Origin: DASSJM01 sp049587975
GTDB lineage: Bacteria; Actinomycetota; UBA4738; HRBIN12
DNA: 25,328 bases
Direction of reading: 5' to 3'
NCBI GenBank assembly: GCA_049587975.1
Contig: JBAVEY010000343.1
Location: 1 to 25,328 of the forward strand
A program made the translations under genes and the position numbers. Of the stretch, positions 1 through 7,138 are shown piece after piece. The notes beneath the pieces were generated by a model. It was not told the DNA's origin. It made no database searches and saw only the letters and a list, made by a program, of their open reading frames with translations. Each line of letters opens with the position of its first letter. Position 1 is the stretch's first letter.

Positions 1-518
1 AGACCGCACGCCTGCATGAGCGCGTAGCACACGGTCGGCCCGACGAAGCGGAACCCGCGCGTCTTCAGACCCTTGCTCATCGCCTTCGACTCCGCCGTCT
101 CGGCCGGGATGTCGCCGGTGTCCTGGAACCGACCGATCAGCGGCTCGCCGCCGACGAACGACCACAGGTAGGCGTCGAGCGAGCCGAGCTCGCGTTGGAC
201 CTCGAGCGCCCGGGCGGCGTTGTTCACCGCCGACTCGACTTTCATCCGGTTCCGCACGATGCCGGGATCCAGCAGGAGCCGCTCGACCTTCGTCGGGGTG
301 AAGCGCGCGACCATCGCGATCTCGAAACCGGCGAACGCGCGCCGGTAGCCTTCGCGCTTGTTGAGGATCGTCGACCACGAGAGCCCGGCCTGGGCGCCCT
401 CGAGCGTCAGCATCTCGAACAGCCGCGTGTCGTCGTGGACGGACACGCCCCACTCCTCGTCGTGGTACTCGAGGTAGAGCGGCTGATCGAGGGGGACCCA
501 TCCACAGCGCTCCGGCAC
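1..518 (-). CDS. tag: DNA-3-methyladenine glycosylase I, C-terminus cut by window edge
   Basis: This base-excision-repair enzyme removes 3-methyladenine from alkylated DNA. The reverse-strand translation from a GTG at 518 begins PERCGWVPLDQPLYLEYHDEEWG, the Tag N-terminus, with the zinc-ligand Cys of RCGW and the His of YHDEEWG. It continues through MLTLEGAQAGLSW, which holds the conserved catalytic-pocket Glu, and FVGPTVCYALMQACG. About 172 codons are present against roughly 190 in the family, so only the end, with the last zinc ligands, lies outside the window. The start is fixed by homology because the only ATG just upstream (534) is out of frame. The decarboxylase at 546 is transcribed divergently, 27 bp away. 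The identification is secure and the exact start slightly less so. Confidence 0.93.
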   Translation of the reverse strand, partial: MPERCGWVPLDQPLYLEYHDEEWGVSVHDDTRLFEMLTLEGAQAGLSWSTILNKREGYRRAFAGFEIAMVARFTPTKVERLLLDPGIVRNRMKVESAVNNAARALEVQRELGSLDAYLWSFVGGEPLIGRFQDTGDIPAETAESKAMSKGLKTRGFRFVGPTVCYALMQACG

Positions 519-545
519 GGCCGAACGCTAGCATCGGGCCCCGAC

Positions 546-1775
546 ATGGACACACCGTGGTGGTGCAGACCCGGGCTCGAGGTCCGCGACGGCCGACTGC
601 TCGTCGCCGGGCGCGACGCGGAGGTCGTCGCTCGGGACCACGCGACCCCGGTCTACGTCTACGACCTCCCGCGCATCGGGGAGCAGGCACGGTGGTTAAC
701 CGGGGCGTTCGAACGCGTCGGCGTGGCGTTCCGGCTCCGGCTCGCGCTCAAGGCGCAGCGCGAACCGGAGGTGCTCGCCTTCGTCCGCGGCCTCGGCTCG
801 GTCGGGATCGACGCTTGCTCTCCGGGCGAGGTGCGGCACGCGCTCGACCAGGGGTGGGCGGCGGACGAGATCAGCTTCACGGGGACGAACCTGTCCGCCA
901 CCGATATCGAGGCGCTGCTCGGAACCGGCGTCCGCGTGAACCTCGACCAGCGCTCGCAGCTCGAGCGGTGGGGGCGTCGGGCGCCGGGCACCACGATCGG
1001 GATCCGCGTGAACCCGCGCGCGGGGGCATCGTGGAGCGGCCTTCAGGCGGCGGAGGGCGAGTCCCTCTACGCGAGGGCGAAGGCGACGAAGTTCGGCATC
1101 CTTCCCGAACAGCTCGACGACGCGATCGCCATCGCCGCCGCGCGCGGGCTCGCGATCGACACCGTGCACATGCACGTGGGCGACGGGTTCCTGACCGATG
1201 GGTTGGCTCGACTGGAGGTCGCGGTCGAACGGGTCGTCGAGATGACCCGGCGTGTGATCGACGCCGGTCACGAGATCCGCGAGGTGAACGTTGGGGGCGG
1301 GCTTGGCGTCCCCCAGCGGCCGCAGGACGACCCTCTCGACGTCGACGCGTACGCAGGGATCGTCGCGGAGCACCTCGGCCCGCTCGGCGTCACGATCGCA
1401 TGTGAGCCCGGCGACTACCTCGCCAAGGAGTCGGGGGTGCTGCTGGCCGAGGTCGTCACGCTCGACGAGCGCGACGGGGTGGCGTTCGCGGGCCTCGATG
1501 CCGGGTTCAACGTCGCCCCCGAACGGTTCATCTACGGCGCGCTCGTGCCGATCGTGCTGTGTCGAGCCGCCGACGCCGAGCCGTCACGGTCCTACACGAT
1601 CGCCGGCAACATCAACGAGGGCGACGACCTGTGGGGCGAGGACGTCCCGCTGCCCGAGCTCGCCGAGGGCGACGTCCTCGCGCTCCTGCTGGTCGGCACC
1701 TACGACCGTTCGATGCACCTGGACCACTGCCTGCGTCCGCCGCCGGACGCGATCGCTTTCGCCGACCGCGTCTAG
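546..1775 (+). CDS. LysA-like PLP-dependent decarboxylase (fold type III) with altered catalytic motif
   Basis: This 409-residue protein has the layout of group IV decarboxylases (diaminopimelate, ornithine and arginine decarboxylases): an alanine-racemase-like barrel followed by a beta domain. Visible marks are the candidate PLP lysine at K69 (LALKAQ), MHVGDG near 209-214 (normally HxGS), the phosphate-binding VNVGGGLG near 248-254, and ACEPGDYL near 285-292 (normally EPGR). The C-terminal CESGD motif, which supplies the catalytic Cys in LysA, is absent. Its place is taken by GNINEGDD near 354-361, then GTYDRSMHLDHCLRP. A LysA fold is therefore clear but diaminopimelate is not assured as substrate. 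The start is ATG 546, because the frame upstream runs through the antisense tag gene. No SD is visible. Its stop shares CTAG with the convergent mmsA. Confidence 0.85.
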   Translation: MDTPWWCRPGLEVRDGRLLVAGRDAEVVARDHATPVYVYDLPRIGEQARWLTGAFERVGVAFRLRLALKAQREPEVLAFVRGLGSVGIDACSPGEVRHALDQGWAADEISFTGTNLSATDIEALLGTGVRVNLDQRSQLERWGRRAPGTTIGIRVNPRAGASWSGLQAAEGESLYARAKATKFGILPEQLDDAIAIAAARGLAIDTVHMHVGDGFLTDGLARLEVAVERVVEMTRRVIDAGHEIREVNVGGGLGVPQRPQDDPLDVDAYAGIVAEHLGPLGVTIACEPGDYLAKESGVLLAEVVTLDERDGVAFAGLDAGFNVAPERFIYGALVPIVLCRAADAEPSRSYTIAGNINEGDDLWGEDVPLPELAEGDVLALLLVGTYDRSMHLDHCLRPPPDAIAFADRV

Positions 1776-3265
1776 CGCGTGCGGGGGAAGCCGAGGTCGA
1801 TCGTGCTCTTCGCCGGGTCCGGCCAGCGCTCGGTGACAACCTTGCCGCGCGTGTAAAACTGCACGCCCTCTGGCCCGTACATGTGGTTGTCGCCGAACAG
1901 CGAGTGCTTCCACCCGCCGAACGAGTAGTAGGCAACCGGCACCGGGATCGGAACGTTGACGCCGACCATCCCGGCCTCGACCTCGAAGATGAACTGCCGC
2001 GCTGCGCCGCCGTCGCGGGTGAAGATCGCGACGCCGTTGCCCCATGGGTTCCGGTTCACGAGGTCGACCGCCTGGTCGTAGGTCTCGGCGCGCGTCACCG
2101 AGAGCACGGGTCCGAAGATCTCGTCCCGGTACGCGTCCATCTCCTGCGTCACGTGGTCGATCAGCGAGGGCGCGAGGAAGAAGCCCGGGCTGTCCCGGTA
2201 GAGGGGGTGCTCCCGGCCGTCGGCGATGACGCGCGCTCCCTGGGCCGGACCGCTGTCCAGGTACGACGCGACGCGGTCGCGGTGCTCGCGCGTGATGAGC
2301 GGGCCCATCTCCGACTCCGGATCCAGGCCCGGCCCGACCTTCACCTTCGGGAGGCGGTCGGCGATCGCGTCGACGACCGTGTCCGCGATCGTACCGACGC
2401 TCGTCACCACCGAGATCGCCATGCACCGTTCGCCGGCCGAGCCGTAGCCGGCCGAGACCGCGGCGTCGGCCACCATCTCCACGTCGGCGTCCGGGAGGAC
2501 GATCATGTGGTTCTTCGCCCCGCCGAGCGCCTGCACCCGCTTCCCGTTCGCGGTGCCCGTCGTGTAGATGTAGTTCGCGATCGGGGTCGAACCGACGAAG
2601 CTCACCGCGCGGATGTCCGGGTGTTCGAGGATCGCGTCGACGGCGATCTTGTCGCCCTGGACCACGTTGAACACGCCGTCGGGGAGACCGGCCTCGGCGA
2701 ACAGGTCCGCGAGCGCGAGCGATGCCCCCGGATCCTTCTCCGACGGTTTGAGCACGAACGTGTTGCCGCACGCGATCGCGTTCGCGCACATCCAGATCGG
2801 GACCATCGCGGGGAAGTTGAACGGCGTGATCCCCGCCACGACGCCCAGGGGTTGGCGGATCGAGTACACGTCGATCCCGGTCGAGACCTGCTCGGAGAAC
2901 TCGCCCTTCAGCAGGTTGGGGATGCCGGTGGCGAACTCGACGTTCTCGACGGCCCGCTGCACCTCGCCCGTCGCGTCCGAAAGCACCTTGCCGTGCTGAG
3001 CGGTCAGGATCCTCGCCACGTCGGTCTTGCGGGCCTCGAGGAGCTCCCGGATCTGGAACATGATCTCCGCCCGCTTGGACAGCGAGGTCGCTCGCCACGC
3101 CGGGAACGCCTCCTTGGCGGCCTCGACCGCCCTTGCGAGCTCGGCAGCGTCGGCGAAGTCCACCTCGTGCGTCTGCTCGCCCGTGGCCGGGTCGAACACG
3201 GGACCGCGCCGACCCGACTCTCCCGGTACGTGCTTGCCGCCGATGTAGTGACCGATGCGCTCCAT
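1772..3265 (-). CDS. mmsA: CoA-acylating (methyl)malonate-semialdehyde dehydrogenase
   Basis: This 497-residue enzyme oxidises methylmalonate semialdehyde to propionyl-CoA, or malonate semialdehyde to acetyl-CoA, with CO2 release, using NAD+ and CoA in the cytoplasm. It closes valine, thymine and beta-alanine breakdown, and in some bacteria inositol breakdown. The aldehyde dehydrogenase fold is full length: ITPFNFPAMVPIW near 146-158, VLKPSEKDPG near 171-180, and catalytic Cys281 in SAGERCMA. The segment LGGAKNHMIVLPDAD near 248-262 is characteristic of the MMSDH branch, which lacks the usual general-base Glu. The start is ATG 3265 with a GGAGGG SD 5-6 nt upstream. It is divergent from the aminotransferase and convergent with the decarboxylase. 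Specificity between the MmsA and IolA types cannot be settled from sequence alone; the neighbours favour amino-acid or pyrimidine catabolism. Confidence 0.93.
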   Translation of the reverse strand: MERIGHYIGGKHVPGESGRRGPVFDPATGEQTHEVDFADAAELARAVEAAKEAFPAWRATSLSKRAEIMFQIRELLEARKTDVARILTAQHGKVLSDATGEVQRAVENVEFATGIPNLLKGEFSEQVSTGIDVYSIRQPLGVVAGITPFNFPAMVPIWMCANAIACGNTFVLKPSEKDPGASLALADLFAEAGLPDGVFNVVQGDKIAVDAILEHPDIRAVSFVGSTPIANYIYTTGTANGKRVQALGGAKNHMIVLPDADVEMVADAAVSAGYGSAGERCMAISVVTSVGTIADTVVDAIADRLPKVKVGPGLDPESEMGPLITREHRDRVASYLDSGPAQGARVIADGREHPLYRDSPGFFLAPSLIDHVTQEMDAYRDEIFGPVLSVTRAETYDQAVDLVNRNPWGNGVAIFTRDGGAARQFIFEVEAGMVGVNVPIPVPVAYYSFGGWKHSLFGDNHMYGPEGVQFYTRGKVVTERWPDPAKSTIDLGFPRTR

Positions 3266-3349
3266 GGGTTCCCTCCGGGTGCGTGACGGTTGGGAGGATG
3301 GTACCCGCCGGGACTAGACTGCCGCTCTCGAGACTCGAAGGGGGATCCG

Positions 3350-4672
3350 ATGAGCGAGCTGACCGCCGACGAGATCGTCGAGCTGAGCCTGAAGCACACG
3401 CTGTACGACTGGCAGCAGCAGGGGACCACCACGCCGATGGCGATCGACCGCGCCAGCGGCTGCGAGTTCTTCACGGTGGACGGCAAGCGCTACCTGGACT
3501 TCAACAGCCAACTGATGGGCGTGAACATCGGGCACGCGGATCCGCGCGTCACCGAGGCGATCGCCGAGCAGGCCCGAACCCTCCCGTACATCACCCCGTT
3601 CGCGGCGACCGAGGTCCGCGCGCTCCTCGGGCGGAAGCTGGCCGAGCTCCTGCCGGGGGACATCGACAAGGTCTTCTTCACGCTGGGCGGCGCGGAGGCC
3701 AACGAGAACGCGATCAGGATCGCGAAGGCCGTGACCGGCCGGACGAAGATCCTCGCCCGGTACCGCAGCTACCACGGCGCGACGTACGCCACGATCTCGC
3801 TGACCGGCGACCCCCGCCGGTGGGGGAACGAGCCGACGATGCCCGGCGTCGTCCACGTGCTCGATCCCTACCACGGGACGCAGCGAGGGACCGACGACGC
3901 CGAGACGGCGCTCGCGTACCTCGAGGAAACGATCATGCTGGAGGGGCCCGAGACGATCGCGGCGTTCATCCTGGAGCCGGTCACGGGGACCAACGGCATC
4001 CTGATCCCGCCCGACGGCTATCTGCAGGGCATCCGCGGGCTCTGCGACCGTCACGGCATCCTGCTGATCGCGGACGAGGTGATGTCCGGGTTCGGGCGCA
4101 CGGGCGAGTGGTTCGCCGTGAACCACTGGGGTGTCGTCCCCGACATCATCACGATGGCGAAGGGCCTGACCTCCTCCTACGTGCCGCTCGGCGCGGTGGG
4201 GCTCCGCCCGACCGTGTACTCGTACTTCGACGACCACGTGTTCTGGGGCGGTCTCACGTACAACTCGCACCCGCTGGCGCTCGCGACCGCGCTCGCGACG
4301 ATCGGCGTGTACGAGGAGGACGGTCTGATCGAGCACACGCGCAAGATGGGCGAGGTCATGGCACGCCACCACGCCGAGCTGAAGGACAAGCATCCGAGCG
4401 TCGGGCTCGTCCGCAACATCGGGCTGTTCGGGATCGTCGAGCTCGTCCGCGACCGCTCCACGATGGAGCCGATGGCCCCGTTCAACGGCGCGAGCGACGA
4501 GATGAAGGCGATCGGTGGGTTCCTGTCGGAGAAGGGTCTGTTCACGATGCTCCGCTTCAACGGCATCATGACGAACCCGCCGCTGCCGATCACGGAGGAG
4601 CAGCTCGCCGAGGGCTTCGGCATCATCGACGAGGCGCTGACGCTCCACGCCGATCCCGCCGTCACCGGCTGA
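3350..4672 (+). CDS. Class III PLP aminotransferase, probably omega-amino acid:pyruvate type
   Basis: This 440-residue fold type I enzyme transfers an amino group from a terminal amine or beta-amino acid to a keto acid. The family signature is clear: TLGGAEANENAIRIAK near 111-126, YRSYHGAT near 138-145, Asp242 in LLIADEVMSGFGRTGEW (contacts PLP N1), and the PLP lysine K271 in MAKGLTSSYVPLGAV. I chose ATG 3350 because AAGGGGG lies 6-7 nt upstream. A TTG at 3290 would add 20 residues of unlikely composition. Next to mmsA, and 10 bp before a hydroxyisobutyrate-dehydrogenase-like gene, a role in making (methyl)malonate semialdehyde from beta-alanine or 3-aminoisobutyrate is the best inference. 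Taurine or 4-aminobutyrate remain possible substrates. Confidence 0.9.
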   Translation: MSELTADEIVELSLKHTLYDWQQQGTTTPMAIDRASGCEFFTVDGKRYLDFNSQLMGVNIGHADPRVTEAIAEQARTLPYITPFAATEVRALLGRKLAELLPGDIDKVFFTLGGAEANENAIRIAKAVTGRTKILARYRSYHGATYATISLTGDPRRWGNEPTMPGVVHVLDPYHGTQRGTDDAETALAYLEETIMLEGPETIAAFILEPVTGTNGILIPPDGYLQGIRGLCDRHGILLIADEVMSGFGRTGEWFAVNHWGVVPDIITMAKGLTSSYVPLGAVGLRPTVYSYFDDHVFWGGLTYNSHPLALATALATIGVYEEDGLIEHTRKMGEVMARHHAELKDKHPSVGLVRNIGLFGIVELVRDRSTMEPMAPFNGASDEMKAIGGFLSEKGLFTMLRFNGIMTNPPLPITEEQLAEGFGIIDEALTLHADPAVTG

Positions 4673-4682
4673 GCCCTTCGGC

Positions 4683-5579
4683 GTGATCGAGCGGGTCGGC
4701 TTCATCGGGCTCGGCGTGATGGGCGCGCCGATGGCGCGCCATCTGCTCGAGGCCGGGTTCCCGCTCACCGTGCACTCGCGCTCGACACCACCGGTGGACG
4801 CGCTCGTCGCCGAGGGCGCCGCCCGCGCTTCGACGCCGAACGAGGTGGCCTCGGTCTCGGACGTCGTGGTCACGATGCTGCCCGATACACCGGACGTCGA
4901 ACGCGTCCTGTTCGGGGACGCGGGCGTAGCCGAAGGGGCAACGCCCGGATCGCTCGTGATCGACATGAGCACGATCGACCCGCTCGCGACCCGCCGGTTC
5001 GCCGAGCGACTCGCCGCGAACGACGTCGCGATGCTGGACGCGCCGGTCTCGGGCGGCGAGGTCGGCGCGAAGGCCGGGACGCTCTCGATCATGGTCGGGG
5101 GCACCGAGGCCGCGTACGCGCGGGCCACCCCGCTGTTCGAGGCGATGGGCTCGACGATCGTGCACGTCGGCGGCGCCGGCGCGGGCCAGGTCGCGAAGGC
5201 CTGCAACCAGCTGGTGATCGCGTCGGCGGTCGAGGCGGTGGGGGAGGCGTTCGTCCTGGCGGCCAAGGCCGGTGTCGACCCGGCGAAGGTGCGGGAGGCG
5301 CTGCTCGGAGGGTTCGCGAGCTCGAAGGTGTTGGACCTGCACGGCCAGCGGATGCTCGAAGGCGCGTTCGAGCCCGGGTTCCGATCGGCCCTCATGGCCA
5401 AGGACGGGCGGATCGTCGTGTCGGCGGCGGACGGGGTCGGGGCGCCGATCCCGGGGTTCCGGACCGTCGCCGAACGGCTCGAGGCGATGCTGCCGGCCGG
5501 CCGCGGCGACCTGGACTACGCGGCGCTCGTCACCCTGCTCGAGGACGAGGCCGGTGTCGCCCTCCGCCCAGAGCCGTGA
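4683..5579 (+). CDS. 3-hydroxyisobutyrate dehydrogenase / beta-hydroxyacid dehydrogenase family
   Basis: This 298-residue NAD(P)-dependent reductase belongs to the 6-phosphogluconate-dehydrogenase-like superfamily. The N-terminal Rossmann motif is VGFIGLGVMGAPMARHL (residues 5-21). The substrate-binding DAPVSGGEVGAKAGTL lies near 119-133 and the catalytic lysine is K172 in GAGQVAKACNQL. Known activities are oxidation of 3-hydroxyisobutyrate to methylmalonate semialdehyde (MmsB) and reduction of tartronate semialdehyde (GarR/GlxR). Sequence motifs do not separate these. Proximity to mmsA and the omega-aminotransferase favours the first, which would make three genes that meet at one semialdehyde pool. 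The start is GTG 4683, 10 bp after the aminotransferase stop, so co-transcription is likely. The stop overlaps the GTG of the GNAT gene by 4 nt. Confidence 0.88.
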   Translation: MIERVGFIGLGVMGAPMARHLLEAGFPLTVHSRSTPPVDALVAEGAARASTPNEVASVSDVVVTMLPDTPDVERVLFGDAGVAEGATPGSLVIDMSTIDPLATRRFAERLAANDVAMLDAPVSGGEVGAKAGTLSIMVGGTEAAYARATPLFEAMGSTIVHVGGAGAGQVAKACNQLVIASAVEAVGEAFVLAAKAGVDPAKVREALLGGFASSKVLDLHGQRMLEGAFEPGFRSALMAKDGRIVVSAADGVGAPIPGFRTVAERLEAMLPAGRGDLDYAALVTLLEDEAGVALRPEP

Positions 5580-6013
5580 GGCGCGAGCTCGCCGACCGGT
5601 ACGAGCTCGACGACGACCGGGCCCGGGTCGACCTGGACGCGGTCTGGGACTTCCTGTCGACGGACGCCTACTGGGGGAGGGAGCGTTCGCGGGCGACGGT
5701 AGAGGCGCAGGTACGTGACGCGGCTCGCGTGGTCGGCCTGTACCGCGAAGGGCGCCAGGTGGGGTTCGCCCGCGTGGTCAGCGACGGGCGGATCGCGTAC
5801 CTGGCCGACGTCTACGTCGTGCGGGAGCACCGGGGCCGTGGCCTCGGCGTCGAGCTCGTCCGCGCGGCGGTCGACGACGGGCCGCACCGCGACCTGGGCT
5901 GGCTGCTGCACACGCGGGACGCGCATGCCCTGTACGCGCGGTTCGGGTTCGGGCCGCCGAGCGAACGCCTCCTCGAGCGCCCGAGTCGGTGGCCGGGCTC
6001 GAACCGGCGCTAG
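5576..6013 (+). CDS. GNAT-family N-acetyltransferase
   Basis: This 145-residue protein of the acetyl-CoA-dependent GNAT superfamily shows the acetyl-CoA pyrophosphate-binding motif A in VYVVREHRGRGLGVELV (near 83-99), preceded by the beta-4 strand YLADVYV. It ends in LYARFGFGPPSERLLERP, the usual GNAT C-terminal strand with a Tyr at the position that often acts as general acid. The GTG start at 5576 overlaps the preceding TGA in a GTGA junction, which suggests translational coupling to the dehydrogenase. The substrate is unknown. Small stand-alone GNATs of this shape are often annotated as acting on amines or small metabolites, but nothing here identifies one. Its stop shares CTAG with the convergent HxlR gene. 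Confidence 0.87.
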   Translation: MRRELADRYELDDDRARVDLDAVWDFLSTDAYWGRERSRATVEAQVRDAARVVGLYREGRQVGFARVVSDGRIAYLADVYVVREHRGRGLGVELVRAAVDDGPHRDLGWLLHTRDAHALYARFGFGPPSERLLERPSRWPGSNRR

Positions 6014-6369
6014 ACGGCGGTCGGTGTGGTGCCCGCGAAGCGCTCCGCCCACTCGCCGAGAGCGTCGATGGCCTTGCTGAGCTCCATCCCGGACGCCGAC
6101 AGCGAGTACTCGATCACGACGGGTCGGCCGTCGTGGACCGACCGCACCACGATCCCCTCGCCTTCCAGCTGCTTCAGGCGTTCGGAGAGCAGGTTGTCCG
6201 AGATCCCCGGCACCCGGTCCCTCAGCTCGCCGAACCGACGGGGACCGGCCAGGAGCACGCGGATGACCTGCGGGTTCCATCGCCGACCCACGATGTCCGC
6301 CGCGCGCTGGAAGTGCTCGCAGACCCGCCCCTTCGGCTCCCCACCCTCCCCGCCGTTCACGCCGCGCAT
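6010..6369 (-). CDS. HxlR-family winged-helix transcriptional regulator
   Basis: This 119-residue DNA-binding protein of the HxlR/DUF24 (MarR-like) family contains the family core: VCEHFQRAADIVGRRWNP near 16-33 with conserved Cys17, then the helix-turn-helix GPRRFGELRDRVPGIS near 42-57 and the recognition helix and wing DNLLSERLKQLEGEGIVVR near 58-76. In several HxlR members the N-terminal Cys senses electrophiles or disulfide stress. That role here is inference. Start choice: ATG 6369 gives the usual short N-terminal arm, while ATG 6426 would add 19 residues but would place the coding start inside a palindromic, less GC-rich stretch. It is divergent from the YceI gene, which it probably controls, possibly along with itself. 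Confidence 0.88.
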   Translation of the reverse strand: MRGVNGGEGGEPKGRVCEHFQRAADIVGRRWNPQVIRVLLAGPRRFGELRDRVPGISDNLLSERLKQLEGEGIVVRSVHDGRPVVIEYSLSASGMELSKAIDALGEWAERFAGTTPTAV

Positions 6370-6376
6370 GGTATCC

Positions 6377-6394
6377 GGTTCCGCTTCGGGAACC
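6377..6394. repeat. Perfect 6-bp inverted repeat upstream of HxlR gene
   Basis: GGTTCC-GCTTCG-GGAACC forms a perfect 6-bp stem with a 6-nt spacer, 8 bp upstream of the preferred HxlR start at 6369. It could be a regulator half-site pair or a hairpin in the hxlR leader. If translation began at 6426 it would instead lie within coding sequence. Function is unproven. Confidence 0.4.
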
Positions 6395-6411
6395 TCGTCA
6401 GCTCCGGGAAT

Positions 6412-6435
6412 ACGAGTAACTGCCATCTCGTTAGT
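6412..6435. promoter_or_regulatory. Candidate HxlR operator in the hxlR-yceI intergenic region
   Basis: ACGAG (6412-6416) and CTCGT (6427-6431) form a perfect inverted repeat with a 10-nt spacer. An overlapping imperfect pair, AGTAAC (6415-6420) and GTTAGT (6430-6435), matches at 5 of 6 positions. This is the most AT-rich part of the divergent intergenic region, as expected for an operator of a dimeric winged-helix regulator. Assignment to this HxlR protein is inference from position. Confidence 0.4.
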
Positions 6436-6489
6436 AGCAACGATGATCGAGGACGGTCTCTTCCCGAGGCCACGAGCGAGGAGGTACGG

Positions 6490-7065
6490 ATGGCATCCGA
6501 GACGGCGCACGTGATCGATCGGACGAAGCTGCCGACCGCCGGGACGTGGACGTTCGACAAGGCGCACACGAGGCTCGAGTTCGTGGCGCGGCACATGCTC
6601 TCCAAGGTGCGCGGGCGGTTCACCGAGTTCGACGGGACGGTGACGATCGCCGAGCGTCCCGAGGACTCCCTCGTCGAGGTCGAGATGCAGGCGGCCAGCA
6701 TCACCACCGACACCGGGATGCGCGACGACCACCTGCGCAGCGACGACTTCCTGGAGGTGGAGGAGTACCCGACGCTGACCTTCCGGAGCACGGAGCTGCG
6801 CCCCACCGGCGAGACCACGTTCCAGCTGGTCGGTGACCTCACGATCAAGGGCATCACGCGCCAGGTGGTGCTGGACGCCGAGTTCAACGGTTGGGGCCCC
6901 GGGATGACCCCCGACCGGCCGCCTCTGGCCGCGTTCTCCGCGCGCACCGAGATCGACCGTGAGGACTGGGACATGACCTGGAACGTCGCGGTCGAGACCG
7001 GCGGCTTCCTGGTGAGCCGCAAGGTCCAGATCGAGATCGAGACGGAGCTGAACCCGCAGGCGTGA
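6490..7065 (+). CDS. YceI-family lipocalin-like protein
   Basis: This 191-residue protein has the YceI beta-barrel fold, known in other members to bind polyisoprenoid chains. Family features are the opening GTWTFDKAHTRLEFVARHM (18-36), the repeated amphipathic strands, FLEVEEYPTLTFRSTEL near 77-93, and the closing VAVETGGFLVSRKVQIEIE. Many proteobacterial YceI proteins carry a signal peptide. This one has none, so a cytoplasmic location is likely, as for many actinobacterial members. ATG 6490 is preceded by a strong AGGAGG SD. The divergent HxlR regulator suggests control by stress or redox signals. The ligand and physiological role are not known from sequence. An inverted-repeat terminator follows 21 bp after the stop. 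Confidence 0.9.
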   Translation: MASETAHVIDRTKLPTAGTWTFDKAHTRLEFVARHMLSKVRGRFTEFDGTVTIAERPEDSLVEVEMQAASITTDTGMRDDHLRSDDFLEVEEYPTLTFRSTELRPTGETTFQLVGDLTIKGITRQVVLDAEFNGWGPGMTPDRPPLAAFSARTEIDREDWDMTWNVAVETGGFLVSRKVQIEIETELNPQA

Positions 7066-7086
7066 CCCACCTTCCATCGACGGACG

Positions 7087-7110
7087 ACGGGCCGGCGCGA
7101 GCCGGCCCGT
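7087..7110 (+). terminator. Hairpin terminator after yceI
   Basis: ACGGGCCGGC pairs perfectly with GCCGGCCCGT around a GCGA loop: a 10-bp stem with tetraloop, 21 bp after the YceI stop. The tail (TGCCGTTCC) is U-poor, as is common in high-GC genomes, so terminator function is likely but unproven. Confidence 0.6.
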
Positions 7111-7124
7111 TGCCGTTCCCGGCG

Positions 7125-7130
7125 TAGGAT
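7125..7130 (+). promoter_or_regulatory. Candidate -10 element for a leaderless transcript (amidase gene)
   Basis: TAGGAT fits TAnnnT and lies 8 nt before the GTG start at 7139, with no SD between. Transcription would begin at or near the start codon, giving a leaderless mRNA. No convincing -35 is visible. Confidence 0.45.
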
Positions 7131-7138
7131 GCGTTCCC

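Noticed and set aside
195..545. N-terminal extension of the decarboxylase reading frame back to 195
   Set aside because: This stretch is antisense to the clearly coding tag gene and has no decarboxylase similarity; ATG 546 gives the family-like N-terminus.
1559..3286. A 575-residue plus-strand open frame antisense to mmsA
   Set aside because: Composition is typical of a high-GC shadow frame (Arg/His/Asp/Val), and the minus strand encodes a complete MmsA.
3290..3349. TTG start extending the aminotransferase by 20 residues
   Set aside because: ATG 3350 has a well-placed AAGGGGG SD and a family-like start. The extension runs through the divergent promoter region.
3314..5401. A 695-residue minus-strand open frame across the aminotransferase and dehydrogenase genes
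   Set aside because: No domain signature; the opposite strand carries two complete enzymes with catalytic residues.
6370..6426. Longer HxlR start at ATG 6426
   Set aside because: Not excluded, but it has no better SD, adds residues absent from the family, and lies in a palindromic, less GC-rich region that looks regulatory.
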